Position numbers and translations under genes: made by a program
Shown: positions 5,573 to 12,862 of the stretch, piece after piece
How the letters are laid out: every line of letters starts with the position of its first letter
Numbering within the stretch: the first letter of the stretch is position 1
Assembly (NCBI GenBank): GCA_022736595.1
Contig: DZDC01000067.1
Coordinates: 1-12,862, forward strand
DNA from: Draconibacterium orientale
GTDB taxonomy: Bacteria > Bacteroidota > Bacteroidia > Bacteroidales > UBA1556
Direction: 5' to 3'
DNA: 12,862 nucleotides
Notes under the pieces: model-generated
What the model saw: the letters and a program-made list of their open reading frames with translations, nothing else
Databases searched by the model: none
What the model was told of the DNA's origin: nothing

Positions 5573-7996
5573 CTATTCTTTGATTCTCATTTTGTAGAAA
5601 GAGCGGTAAACAAAGTAAAGTGCCACTGCTAGGAATGCATATCCAAAATAATGGGCTACATCGCGGAAGTGAACAGAGATTGCAATTTCCATAGCCAACA
5701 AACCAAATAAGGTTGTAAACTTGATAATTGGGTTTAAAGCCACTGAAGAAGTATCTTTGAAGGGATCTCCAACGGTATCACCTACCACAGAGGCAGCATG
5801 AAGGTCAGTTCCTTTTTCTTTCATATCCACTTCAATTACCTTTTTAGCATTGTCCCAAGCGCCACCAGCGTTGGCCATAAAGATTGCTTGATACAATCCA
5901 AAGAAGGCGATTGAAATCAAATAACTTACGAAAAGAGATACAGGAGCTGCAAATTTAAGCTTTTCCTCGGGCGACATGCTTTCAGTGAGGCCAGCAGGTG
6001 CCGACATAAAGGCAAAGGCAAGAGCAAAAGAGAAAATTGCAACAAAAATATTCAACATCCCTTTTTGTGCATATTGGGTACAAATCTTTACTACTTCTCT
6101 CGACTTTTCAACGTCTGCCTTCTTAGGCGCGTTGGGATCAAGATTGATGTTTAACTTGATATAAGAAACAGCCCTGCTTGCTCCAGTAGAAACAGCTTGG
6201 ATAGAAGCTCCAGAGAACCAGTAAATTACAGCTCCACCAAGAAGAAATCCAAAAATTGAATAAGGATTTAATAGGTTAAGAACCATTTCAGGGCTTTCGA
6301 TACCTAGCGATTTTTGGATTACTAAGATAAGAGAGAAAATCATGGTGGTGGCACCTACCACAGCAGTACCAATCAATACAGGTTTAGCTGTGGCTTTAAA
6401 GGTATTTCCTGCGCCATCGTTGGCTTCAAGGTAATGTTTTGATTTTTCAAAATCAGGTTTGAAACCAAAATCTTTCTCAATTTCTGCACTAATATTAGGA
6501 ATTTCTTCAATCAATGAAAGTTCATAAATTGATTGAGCATTATCGGTTACAGGTCCATAGCTATCTACAGCAATGGTTACGGGGCCCATGCCCAACATAC
6601 CAAAAGCCACAAGGCCGAAAGCAAAGATGGAAGGATAAATCATGAATGTGGATAAACCATAGTTGCTTGCAATAAAAGCGATAAACATTAAAAGGAAGAA
6701 AACCATTCCTTTCCAGAATGCACTAAAGTTTCCAGCTACCAATCCAGCAAGAATGTTAAGTGATGCACCGCCTTTTTGCGAAGCTTCCACCACTTCATTA
6801 ACGTGGGCTGATTTAGGACTAGTGAAAAGTTTGGTAAATTCAGGAATCAAGGCAGCACCCAAGGTTCCGGCACTTATAATTACTGAAAGGGTAATCCAAA
6901 GATTGCTGGGAAGGTTTCCAATGGTGAGGTAGCTTACGATAAAGGTAACGATGATGGACATGATAGAAGTAATCCACACCAACCAAGTAAGAGGTTGTTC
7001 AAAGTCGAGGTCGTCCACTTTGCTGTATTTAGCTTTGCTAATGGCTCCGTTAATCCAGAAAGATACGATGGAAGTAACAATCATTAAAATACGCATTACG
7101 AAGATCCAAACGAGAAGTTGGGTTTGCAGAGATACATCGTTGATAGCCAATAAAATAAAAGAAATTAGGGCTACTCCAGTAACACCATAAGTTTCAAAAC
7201 CATCTGCGGTTGGGCCTACAGAGTCACCTGCATTATCACCCACGCAATCGGCAATGGTACCAGGGTTTCTTGGGTCATCTTCACCAATTTTAAAAATCAC
7301 TTTCATTAAATCAGATCCGATATCAGCAATCTTAGTGAAGATACCTCCAGCAATACGAAGTACTGATGCTCCAAGCGATTCGCCAATGGCAAAACCAATG
7401 AAACTAGCTCCAGCATATTCACTAGGTACAAACATCAAAATGACAAGCATTAAAATCAACTCCAATGAAATCAATACAACGCCAATACTCATACCTGCAT
7501 TCAAAGGAATGGTGAGCAATTTGATTGGGTTTCTCTCCAAAGAAGAAAAAGCCATGCGCGAATTGGCTAAGGTATTCATTCTTATTCCAAAATAAGCCAC
7601 TGCATACGAACCTAAGATACCAACAATAGTCCATCCTAAAATGATAGCAACGCCGACGAAGCCAAAGTTAGCATCAGAAAGGTAACCAAAGTAAAAGGCT
7701 ACAGCAGATCCAATGAAAATAAATAAAATAGCTAAAAATTTACCTTGTTGGAAAAGGTAAGTTTTTCCAGTTTCGTAAATAACTTGCGCTACATCAAGCA
7801 TCGAATTATGAGCTCGAAGTTTTTTAACTTGTAAAAACTGAAATAAACCAAAGCCTAAACCTAAAATAGTGATTAAAAATCCCCAGTATAAGATACTTTG
7901 GTTTTTAATTTCCTCAGGTACTTTGAGATCTGCCTCGCTCGCAAAGGTTAAAAAAGGCAGCATCATCGCACCAAAAATCGAAAGTAATCGTTTCAT
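5573..7996 (-). CDS. hppA: Membrane-bound proton-translocating pyrophosphatase, divergent type
   Basis: An 807-residue polytopic membrane protein that couples pyrophosphate hydrolysis to cation pumping. Substrate/Mg motifs are all present: GGIFTKIADIGSDL (217-230), EDDPRNP with IADCVGDNAGDSVG (239-261), DSYGPVTDNA (478-487), NAGGAWDNAKK (709-719) and GDTVGDPFKDTS (739-750). K534 in GNTFKAT sits where lysine gives K+-independence in studied enzymes. E268 (ADGFETYG) is at the Asp+3 position of the ion-gate glutamate. Several motif variants (C251 for the usual Asn, SVGPTADGFETY for VAGMGADLFESY, DTSSVALNP) and a longer loop before GNT suggest the Na+-inhibited, K+-independent H+-PPase group described as evolutionarily divergent; that assignment is from memory. 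The N-terminus (MKRLLSIFGAMMLPFLTFAS) looks like a signal peptide. It is a single gene with convergent and divergent neighbours. Confidence 0.95.
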   Translation of the reverse strand: MKRLLSIFGAMMLPFLTFASEADLKVPEEIKNQSILYWGFLITILGLGFGLFQFLQVKKLRAHNSMLDVAQVIYETGKTYLFQQGKFLAILFIFIGSAVAFYFGYLSDANFGFVGVAIILGWTIVGILGSYAVAYFGIRMNTLANSRMAFSSLERNPIKLLTIPLNAGMSIGVVLISLELILMLVILMFVPSEYAGASFIGFAIGESLGASVLRIAGGIFTKIADIGSDLMKVIFKIGEDDPRNPGTIADCVGDNAGDSVGPTADGFETYGVTGVALISFILLAINDVSLQTQLLVWIFVMRILMIVTSIVSFWINGAISKAKYSKVDDLDFEQPLTWLVWITSIMSIIVTFIVSYLTIGNLPSNLWITLSVIISAGTLGAALIPEFTKLFTSPKSAHVNEVVEASQKGGASLNILAGLVAGNFSAFWKGMVFFLLMFIAFIASNYGLSTFMIYPSIFAFGLVAFGMLGMGPVTIAVDSYGPVTDNAQSIYELSLIEEIPNISAEIEKDFGFKPDFEKSKHYLEANDGAGNTFKATAKPVLIGTAVVGATTMIFSLILVIQKSLGIESPEMVLNLLNPYSIFGFLLGGAVIYWFSGASIQAVSTGASRAVSYIKLNINLDPNAPKKADVEKSREVVKICTQYAQKGMLNIFVAIFSFALAFAFMSAPAGLTESMSPEEKLKFAAPVSLFVSYLISIAFFGLYQAIFMANAGGAWDNAKKVIEVDMKEKGTDLHAASVVGDTVGDPFKDTSSVALNPIIKFTTLFGLLAMEIAISVHFRDVAHYFGYAFLAVALYFVYRSFYKMRIKE

Positions 7997-8078
7997 AAGT
8001 GTTTGATTTGTGTTAATATATTAATAATTCTAAAAATGCCTATAAAAAATTGGGGCTATCTTACGCCATCTACTCGCG

Positions 8079-8086
8079 CAAAAATA
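8079..8086 (-). promoter_or_regulatory. Candidate -7 box for hppA (proximal)
   Basis: Read on the minus strand this is TATTTTTG, an exact TAnnTTTG match, about 80 bp upstream of the hppA start codon. No clear -33 TTG is present. It is preferred over the distal candidate because of the shorter leader. Confidence 0.35.
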
Positions 8087-8179
8087 GTCCCTTAAATTTA
8101 ACTAATATCTGAAAATCAGTATTATGTATCAAAATAAATTATCAAATTGTAATTCCCTGTAACAGTTTAAATCTATGTG

Positions 8180-8187
8180 CAAAAATA
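8180..8187 (-). promoter_or_regulatory. Candidate -7 box for hppA (distal)
   Basis: A second minus-strand TATTTTTG, about 180 bp upstream of hppA, shares the flanking bases gcaaaaata with the proximal candidate. It may be a second promoter or chance in AT-rich DNA. Confidence 0.25.
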
Positions 8188-8228
8188 CAATTTTACCTTT
8201 ATTCATGACATTTATTTGATTTTTTTTT

Positions 8229-8249
8229 GAATCTTATTTTAAAAGATTC
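8229..8249. repeat. 7-bp inverted repeat upstream of transglutaminase-like gene
   Basis: gaatctt (8229-8235) and aagattc (8243-8249) pair perfectly around a 7-nt AT spacer. It lies 30-50 bp upstream of the candidate -7 box at 8279, a position suited to an operator or activator site. A T-run precedes it, not follows it, so it is not a plus-strand terminator. Function is inferred only from position. Confidence 0.3.
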
Positions 8250-8278
8250 TAAATCATGAATTCTTTTGGGTTTAATTG

Positions 8279-8286
8279 TATTTTTG
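8279..8286 (+). promoter_or_regulatory. Candidate -7 box; decides start of next gene
   Basis: TATTTTTG matches TAnnTTTG exactly and lies 16 bp before the ATG at 8303, implying a leader of about 10 nt. If it is real, the in-frame TTG at 8276 lies upstream of transcription start and cannot be the translation start. The -33 element is not evident. Confidence 0.4.
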
Positions 8287-8302
8287 TACCAAACCAAATT
8301 TC

Positions 8303-9334
8303 ATGTCTTTTTTTGAAAATAAAGTAACTACTGATCTAAAAACTAAGCTTTTAAGTGTTCCTTCAAAGCCTAAGAAGTGTCGTTATACTTGTGTTTTACT
8401 TAGTATTTTACTTTTAGCTCCTACTTTTTTGTTTTTATTCAATTTATTTGACCTCAATTTATCTCAAAACCTTGCCTATAAAATTTTCCTTTTATTGATT
8501 TCAATGGCAGTGGCTTATTTAGTTTCTTTCTTTTTTAAACGAATGTCGTTGCTTCTGATCCTTATTTTCGTTGCCTACCTCTCCATTGGTGAGTTTACAG
8601 AAAGTTATGGTTTTAAAAATCTTTTATTCGATATTAAAACCATGTTCAATCATTTTAATTCAAAAGCAGAACGTGTAAAAATTAACTTACAATCAGAACC
8701 TGGACAAGGGGGGATAATTTGGCAGGATACTTCACAAGGGCCAGTTAAGTTTTTTGACGCTGCTCGTAAGATTCAAGCTGAACGGTCATTAAGGGTATTT
8801 AAGCGTCAGATTCTTGAGCAATGCGACTACACCGATGAAATTGTTAGAGGTTTTGCAACTCATGCCATTCGTAACAATTTCGCTAACGAACAAAAGCAGT
8901 TTTGGAAATACCGACAACTTATACAGTTTTTTGCCATTTTCAAAGAAATTAAAACCCAATGGATCTACGTCAACGACCCCAGAGGTTTTGAAATATTTGC
9001 TAAAGCCAGTGTATCAGCAGATTTGCTTTCGGGTGATTGCGACGACTATTCCATTCTTATGGTATCAAGTTTAAAAGTGATTGGTGCTCGTGCCCGGATG
9101 ATTTATACAAAAAACCACATTTATCCTGAAGTTTTTATTGGTAAAGTAAGAAAATTGGAAACCGTCAGAACTCTCATTGCTGCCTATCTATTTCCTAAAG
9201 AATACAACAACGAAAGTATTCATTATCATATTGATGATAATGGCGATGTGTGGATTAATATGGATTATACTCGTCCGTTTCCGGGCGGAGAATTTTTATC
9301 CAACGAAATTGTTCAAATTATCGAATTGCCTTAA
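8303..9334 (+). CDS. Membrane-anchored transglutaminase-like protein
   Basis: A 343-residue protein from the ATG at 8303. Two or three hydrophobic segments occupy about residues 30-100 (CVLLSILLLAPTFLFLF, then IFLLLISMAVAYLVSFFF and LLLILIFVAYL). A C-terminal domain then follows with the transglutaminase-like pattern: LSGDCDDYSIL with the nucleophile at C246, NHIYPEVFIG with H272 and WINMDYT with D321, giving a complete Cys-His-Asp triad. Such domains include peptidases, amide-bond-modifying enzymes and inactive binding versions; substrate and reaction cannot be told. The domain probably faces the periplasm or membrane surface. The start was chosen because a candidate promoter overlaps the region just after the TTG at 8276. 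Its stop overlaps the convergent Mur ligase stop by 4 bp. Confidence 0.75.
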   Translation: MSFFENKVTTDLKTKLLSVPSKPKKCRYTCVLLSILLLAPTFLFLFNLFDLNLSQNLAYKIFLLLISMAVAYLVSFFFKRMSLLLILIFVAYLSIGEFTESYGFKNLLFDIKTMFNHFNSKAERVKINLQSEPGQGGIIWQDTSQGPVKFFDAARKIQAERSLRVFKRQILEQCDYTDEIVRGFATHAIRNNFANEQKQFWKYRQLIQFFAIFKEIKTQWIYVNDPRGFEIFAKASVSADLLSGDCDDYSILMVSSLKVIGARARMIYTKNHIYPEVFIGKVRKLETVRTLIAAYLFPKEYNNESIHYHIDDNGDVWINMDYTRPFPGGEFLSNEIVQIIELP

Positions 9335-10704
9335 AGACCCTTAGAACAAATTTGTTCTCCAAAGGTTTTTAAGTTAACTCCATCCAAGTTGCCAGAAGTC
9401 ATGATTAACAGATTCTTGGATGTATAATCAATATTCAAAAGGTAATTTTGAAGCTCAGTTGAAGAGGTAAAAACTTTCAAATCAGCTCTTCCGAAATGTT
9501 GTTTTACTTCATCAATACTAATGGGTTTGAGCTTTTTATGTTCGATGGTATGAGGATTGAAATAAACCAATGCCTCGTCAGCAAGATTCATCGCACCATG
9601 ATATTGACTTAAGAACTCGGAATTGAGAGAGCTGAATGTGTGCAATTCCATGCAAGCCACCAGTTTACGGTTTTTAAACTGTTCTTTTACTGCATTTGTA
9701 GTAGCCTTAAGCTTTGAAGGACTGTGCGCGAAATCTTTAAAAACTTTCGTATTCTCATTTTCAGCCACAAGTTCAAGTCGGTTTGAAGCTCCTTTAAATG
9801 TGCTAATAGCATTGAAAAAGTCAATTTTGGTTATACCAATTTGTTCGCATGCCAATTGAGCCGCTTTGAGGTTCATCAGATTATGCAGTCCGAATATTTT
9901 AAGCGGAATATCCATTCCATCTTCAGTTATATGGGTGATGCCTTGTGCATCAATACGGTGTTCTACAGGCAAATAACCAAATTTACGTAGATTAGGAAAT
10001 TCATTTTCTGCCAGATTTACCAAGGTTTCGTCGTTTCGGGTATAGATGAGAGAACCTTGAGGCTGAATCAAATGAATGAATTTTCGAAATTGGTCCACGT
10101 ACATATCCCAAGTGGGGAAAACATTGATATGATCCCAGGCAATGCCACTGATGATAGCAATATCTGGAAGGTAAAGATGGAACTTGGGACGTCGATCGAT
10201 GGGAGAGGTGAGGTATTCGTCACCTTCAATAACCATAAAAGGAGCCTCTTCGGTAAGTTTTACCATTACTTCAAAACCCTCCAATCGAGCACCAACCATG
10301 TAATCGCAAGCAATATTGAGATGTTGCATGGCATGCAAAATCATGGCAGTAATGGTGGTTTTGCCATGGCTGCCGCCGATTACGATACGGGTTTTGTTTT
10401 TGGATTGTTCGTAAAGAAATTCGGGATAGGAGAATATTTTTAGTCCCAGGGCTTGCGCTTTTAAAAGCTCAGGATTGTCGTCCCGAGCATGCATTCCTAA
10501 AATAATTGCATCAAGGTCAAGGGTTATTTTTTCTTCAAACCATCCGATGCCTTCGGGCAAAAGCCCATAGTTAAGCAATCGACTTTTGGAGGGTTCAAAT
10601 ATTTCATCATCCGAACCACTCACTTGATATCCTTTTAGGTGCAAAGCTATGGCTAAGTTGTGCATGGCACTTCCACCAATGGCTATAAAATGAACTCTTT
10701 TCAT
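9331..10704 (-). CDS. mpl: Mpl-type Mur ligase (UDP-MurNAc:L-Ala-D-Glu-mDAP ligase)
   Basis: A cytoplasmic ATP-dependent ligase of 457 residues. The N-terminal UDP-binding domain starts HFIAIGGSAMHNLA (5-18) with VSGSDDEIFEPSKSRL. The ATP P-loop is GGSHGKTT (110-117). E160 in VIEGDEY, DH at 191-192 and FGLHNLMN (271-278) follow in Mur-ligase order, and the C-terminal domain contains DFAHSPSKLKAT (324-335). The Mpl family attaches the recycled tripeptide L-Ala-gamma-D-Glu-mDAP to UDP-MurNAc. MurC is the close alternative, but GGSAMHNLA and FEPSKSRL fit the Bacteroidota Mpl-like group better than MurC, which usually reads GIGGIGMSG. It is a single gene that meets the transglutaminase-like gene tail to tail. 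Confidence 0.85.
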   Translation of the reverse strand: MKRVHFIAIGGSAMHNLAIALHLKGYQVSGSDDEIFEPSKSRLLNYGLLPEGIGWFEEKITLDLDAIILGMHARDDNPELLKAQALGLKIFSYPEFLYEQSKNKTRIVIGGSHGKTTITAMILHAMQHLNIACDYMVGARLEGFEVMVKLTEEAPFMVIEGDEYLTSPIDRRPKFHLYLPDIAIISGIAWDHINVFPTWDMYVDQFRKFIHLIQPQGSLIYTRNDETLVNLAENEFPNLRKFGYLPVEHRIDAQGITHITEDGMDIPLKIFGLHNLMNLKAAQLACEQIGITKIDFFNAISTFKGASNRLELVAENENTKVFKDFAHSPSKLKATTNAVKEQFKNRKLVACMELHTFSSLNSEFLSQYHGAMNLADEALVYFNPHTIEHKKLKPISIDEVKQHFGRADLKVFTSSTELQNYLLNIDYTSKNLLIMTSGNLDGVNLKTFGEQICSKGL

Positions 10705-10841
10705 TACTGTAAAAGTTTATATATTATCGTTTTGTAACTTAATTTTTAAAGGTAATTTGGTTTTTTGCATTAGTAAAAATGCAAGATAAAAGTAGGGATA
10801 AGCTTCATCTGTCAATTTATTTTAACAAAAAGTTATTCGCC

Positions 10842-10849
10842 TAAATTTG
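10842..10849 (+). promoter_or_regulatory. Candidate -7 box upstream of TPR/PD40 gene
   Basis: TAAATTTG matches TAnnTTTG exactly and lies about 110 bp before the ATG at 10958. Closer near-matches with a spacing one base off occur at 10895-10901 and 10920-10928. The 253-bp gap 10705-10957 otherwise shows only AT-rich sequence and must also hold the mpl promoter, which I could not identify. Confidence 0.3.
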
Positions 10850-10957
10850 TTAATAGAATTTGAGAATTTTTAATTTCTATCTTTCAATAGTTGATAATTT
10901 GGCCAACTGAAAAATAAGGTAAATTTTGCTTTAGTCTTTTAAATTGTTGCGATATTA

Positions 10958-12685
10958 ATGAATCAAATTTTAATTAAGTATTCTGTTTTAGTTCTGTTAT
11001 TCAGTGCTTTAATATTTAAGTCAGAAGCTCAAACGCTGACCAAAGGACAAAAGCCTGATCCACTCTTCGCCAAATATTGTTTAAAGTTTCATAATTATTA
11101 CGATGGTTTGATTGAGTTCAAAGCATTGTTGAATTTGGAACCCGAAAACGAGTATTATCGATGGGGAATAGGTTACTGTCATTTGCATTTAAATGAAGAT
11201 AAATCTGCAGCCATACCTTATTTTAAACAAGTGCTTGAATCAAAAAATGCCGACCTTTCGGTCTGGTACGATTTAGGTGAAGCGTATCTATCGTTGGGCC
11301 AATTGGATAACGCAAAAGAAGCTTTTTCAAATTTTCTTAAAACCAACAACGACGATACGCATTTAGTTACGGCTCAACGAATGCTTGAAATGGTTTCTAA
11401 TGCGAGAAATCTAGTGAAGAATCCTGTTGATGTGGCGATTACCAATGCCGGAAAAGATATTAATTCTGAATTTCCAGAGTTTAATCCTTTTATAAACTCA
11501 GGCGAGAAGTTGCTGGTTTTTAGTGTGCAATCGGCACATAATGCGGGTATTTATCGCCATATCGATGGCTATTTTGCATCGGATATTTATTATTCAAATT
11601 TCAAGTTTGGCGAATGGAAAAAGCGGAAGCGTTTTAGCTCGATCATTAACTCGAATGATATTGAAGTGGGTACTTATTTGTCGTCCAATGGAGCGTATCT
11701 TAATGTTTACTCTGAGGATTTGTTGGGCAAAGTGAAAACCTATCAACAATTTGAAAAACGTGGGATATCCTATGGATTCCCTTCGACAATTAGCATAGTG
11801 GGTGTGGACATGTTCTATGTAAATTCACTGATGATCAACAACGATGGAAATATACTGGTGTTCTCCGCTCCAAGTAACTTAACTTCATCAGAAAATTTAG
11901 ATTTATTTTTTTGCATTAAAGGTCCTGATGGTCAGTGGAATAATCCAAAACCGTTAACTAAAATCAATTCGCTCTATGGCGATAAAAATCCTTATTTTGA
12001 CCCAAGTGGAAAATACCTATATTTTGCTTCTCAAGGCCATAATAGTATGGGTGGCTACGACTTGTTTAAATGTGAAATAAGCTATAGAGATTCCATAGTT
12101 CTGGGGGAGGTTAAAAACCTCGGTTACCCTGTGAATTCTACTCTTGATGATGTGAACTTAAGTCTTAATTCAACAGGAAGGTACGGCTATATTTCGGGAT
12201 TGCGCGATGGGGGTTTTGGAGACTTGGATATTTATCGCGTTGTTTTTAATGAAGTGGATCCTAAGTTTACTGTGATTCATGGAATGCTATTGAATCAAGA
12301 TTCGGTACCTTTAACCGAAGTAATTCAAGGTTGGAACAATCATATTGATACGTTAAACTTTCCAATCAATAGGGAGTTTAAACGAATTTTACAAGCTGAA
12401 AAGGATAGCATTAAAGCGTATTCTTATCTCAAAAAAAATAAGATTCCCTATGAAAAACTCAATGCCAAAATTGAAGTGATAAACTTGAAAACCAATAATA
12501 AAATGGGTCGATTTAAAGTTGATTCCAAGAGTGGAAAGTTTAACGTGATTTTACCTCCCGGTAATTATCAAATTATTTGCAGTAGATCAAAATTTGAAGC
12601 TCAAAGCTATCAAATTGAAATTGATGACTTTGAGCTTCGGAGAAATAAAATATTAAAGAATTTTAAATTGCAAGAAACTCCTTAA
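10958..12685 (+). CDS. Exported TPR/PD40-repeat protein, PorE-like without OmpA domain
   Basis: A 575-residue protein with a signal peptide (hydrophobic core SVLVLLFSALIF, likely cleaved after SEA24 before Q25). TPR-like helices span about 34-150 (e.g. SVWYDLGEAYLSLGQLDNAKE, 101-121, in two overlapping helices). A PD40/WD40-like beta-propeller follows, with strands such as NPYFDPSGKYLYFAS (344-358) plus GGYDLF, and LSLNSTGRYGYISG (401-414) plus GDLDIYRV. The C-terminus resembles a carboxypeptidase-regulatory-type beta domain: IHGMLLNQDSVPL (440-452), then after about 45 charged residues AKIEVINLKTNNKMG and SGKFNVILPPGNYQI (525-539). In Bacteroidota this order often continues into an OmpA peptidoglycan-binding domain, as in the type IX secretion-associated PorE. 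Here the protein stops before one. It is probably periplasmic or outer-membrane associated; precise role unknown. Confidence 0.75.
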   Translation: MNQILIKYSVLVLLFSALIFKSEAQTLTKGQKPDPLFAKYCLKFHNYYDGLIEFKALLNLEPENEYYRWGIGYCHLHLNEDKSAAIPYFKQVLESKNADLSVWYDLGEAYLSLGQLDNAKEAFSNFLKTNNDDTHLVTAQRMLEMVSNARNLVKNPVDVAITNAGKDINSEFPEFNPFINSGEKLLVFSVQSAHNAGIYRHIDGYFASDIYYSNFKFGEWKKRKRFSSIINSNDIEVGTYLSSNGAYLNVYSEDLLGKVKTYQQFEKRGISYGFPSTISIVGVDMFYVNSLMINNDGNILVFSAPSNLTSSENLDLFFCIKGPDGQWNNPKPLTKINSLYGDKNPYFDPSGKYLYFASQGHNSMGGYDLFKCEISYRDSIVLGEVKNLGYPVNSTLDDVNLSLNSTGRYGYISGLRDGGFGDLDIYRVVFNEVDPKFTVIHGMLLNQDSVPLTEVIQGWNNHIDTLNFPINREFKRILQAEKDSIKAYSYLKKNKIPYEKLNAKIEVINLKTNNKMGRFKVDSKSGKFNVILPPGNYQIICSRSKFEAQSYQIEIDDFELRRNKILKNFKLQETP

Positions 12686-12703
12686 TTGGGCTTAGACTTT
12701 CCC

Positions 12704-12817
12704 TTAAATATAATTCTCGATTTTCTTATTGTACTTGGCTTGCAGGCTGATTAAATCTTCGTCTAAAAGATAATTAGTGTAAATTCGAACCACATCTTTA
12801 GGTATGCTAAACCCAAA
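12704..12817 (-). pseudogene. C-terminal reading-frame remnant, unidentified
   Basis: On the minus strand an open frame of 37 sense codons ends in TAA at 12704-12706. Its translation (..FSIPKDVVRIYTNYLLDE.. then LISLQAKYNKKIENYI) has the composition of a real protein C-terminus. The frame is closed upstream by a TAA at 12818-12820, inside the hairpin repeat, and there is no ATG within it. It could be the tail of a gene cut off by the repeat, or the end of a frameshifted gene continuing beyond the window. I do not recognise a family. Confidence 0.35.
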
Positions 12818-12847
12818 TTACGCATTAGCGTAATTTGCCCTTCGGGT
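12811..12847. repeat. Large two-level hairpin repeat at window edge
   Basis: caaattacgc (12814-12823) and gcgtaatttg (12828-12837) form a perfect 10-bp stem with loop atta. accc (12811-12814) can alternatively pair with gggt (12844-12847), and cccttcggg (12838-12846) makes a small hairpin beside it. It may be the end of a transposable element or a dispersed repeat; the window ends 15 bp later, so this cannot be decided here. Confidence 0.55.
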
Positions 12848-12862
12848 CGACGAAAACAATTC

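Larger units (their letters stand above)
7997..8302. other. Divergent promoter region, no gene
   Basis: This 306-bp AT-rich stretch separates the pyrophosphatase start (minus strand) from the transglutaminase-like gene (plus strand). It contains two minus-strand TAnnTTTG candidates (8079-8086, 8180-8187), one plus-strand candidate (8279-8286), a T9 run (8220-8228) and an inverted repeat (8229-8249). I see no small ORF, RNA gene or riboswitch in it. Confidence 0.6.

Noticed and set aside
8276..8278. TTG start for the transglutaminase-like gene
   Set aside because: It lies upstream of a TAnnTTTG promoter match, and the nine added residues (YFCTKPNF region) look non-coding.
7997..8302. Riboswitch or small RNA upstream of hppA
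   Set aside because: No recognisable conserved riboswitch core or complex fold beyond a single 7-bp inverted repeat.
10057..10443. 128-codon plus-strand open frame
   Set aside because: Antisense to the Mpl P-loop region, whose motifs are intact; the composition is not that of a separate protein.
12811..12847. Integron attC site
   Set aside because: The core GTTRRRY/RYYYAAC boxes are absent and no cassette-type ORF or integrase is visible.

Overview
The window looks like chromosomal DNA of a member of the Bacteroidota (Flavobacteriales/Sphingobacteriales-like; genus not determined). Evidence: strongly AT-rich sequence; start codons without clear Shine-Dalgarno sites; several copies of the TAnnTTTG -7 promoter motif of this phylum; a signal peptide ending in ..EA/QT; an Mpl-type Mur ligase of the Bacteroidota flavour; and a TPR/PD40-repeat exported protein of the kind common in this phylum.

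Layout. Positions 1-658 hold no gene but are dense in palindromes and REP-like repeats, including a ~130-bp inverted structure at 126-256 and nested palindromes at 504-559. Three plus-strand genes follow with 29- and 36-bp gaps, probably one operon: a ClC chloride channel/transporter with two CBS domains (659-2425), a DUF2461/TIGR02453-type protein (2455-3117), and a large TMTC-like GT-C membrane protein with C-terminal TPRs (3154-5481). A strong bidirectional terminator (5518-5556) separates this operon from a convergent membrane pyrophosphatase gene (5573-7996, minus). A 306-bp divergent promoter region (7997-8302) separates that gene from a membrane-anchored transglutaminase-like protein (8303-9334, plus). 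Its stop codon overlaps that of a convergent Mur ligase of the Mpl type (9331-10704, minus) through a shared TTAA. After 253 bp comes an exported TPR/PD40 protein with a split C-terminal regulatory-type domain and no OmpA domain (10958-12685, plus). The window closes with a short reading-frame remnant on the minus strand running into a large hairpin repeat (12704-12847).

Function. Most genes are envelope functions: ion movement (ClC, H+-pumping pyrophosphatase), envelope or protein modification (GT-C/TPR protein, transglutaminase-like protein), peptidoglycan recycling (Mpl) and an exported scaffold-like protein. I see no defence island, prophage, CRISPR array, RNA gene or complete mobile element. 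The most interesting points are the channel-like substitution in ClC, a pyrophosphatase that appears to belong to the evolutionarily divergent H+-pumping group, the bacterial TMTC-like protein with a 93-residue internal duplication, and the PD40 protein lacking its usual peptidoglycan anchor. All functional calls are by motif recognition from the sequence; no database search was run.
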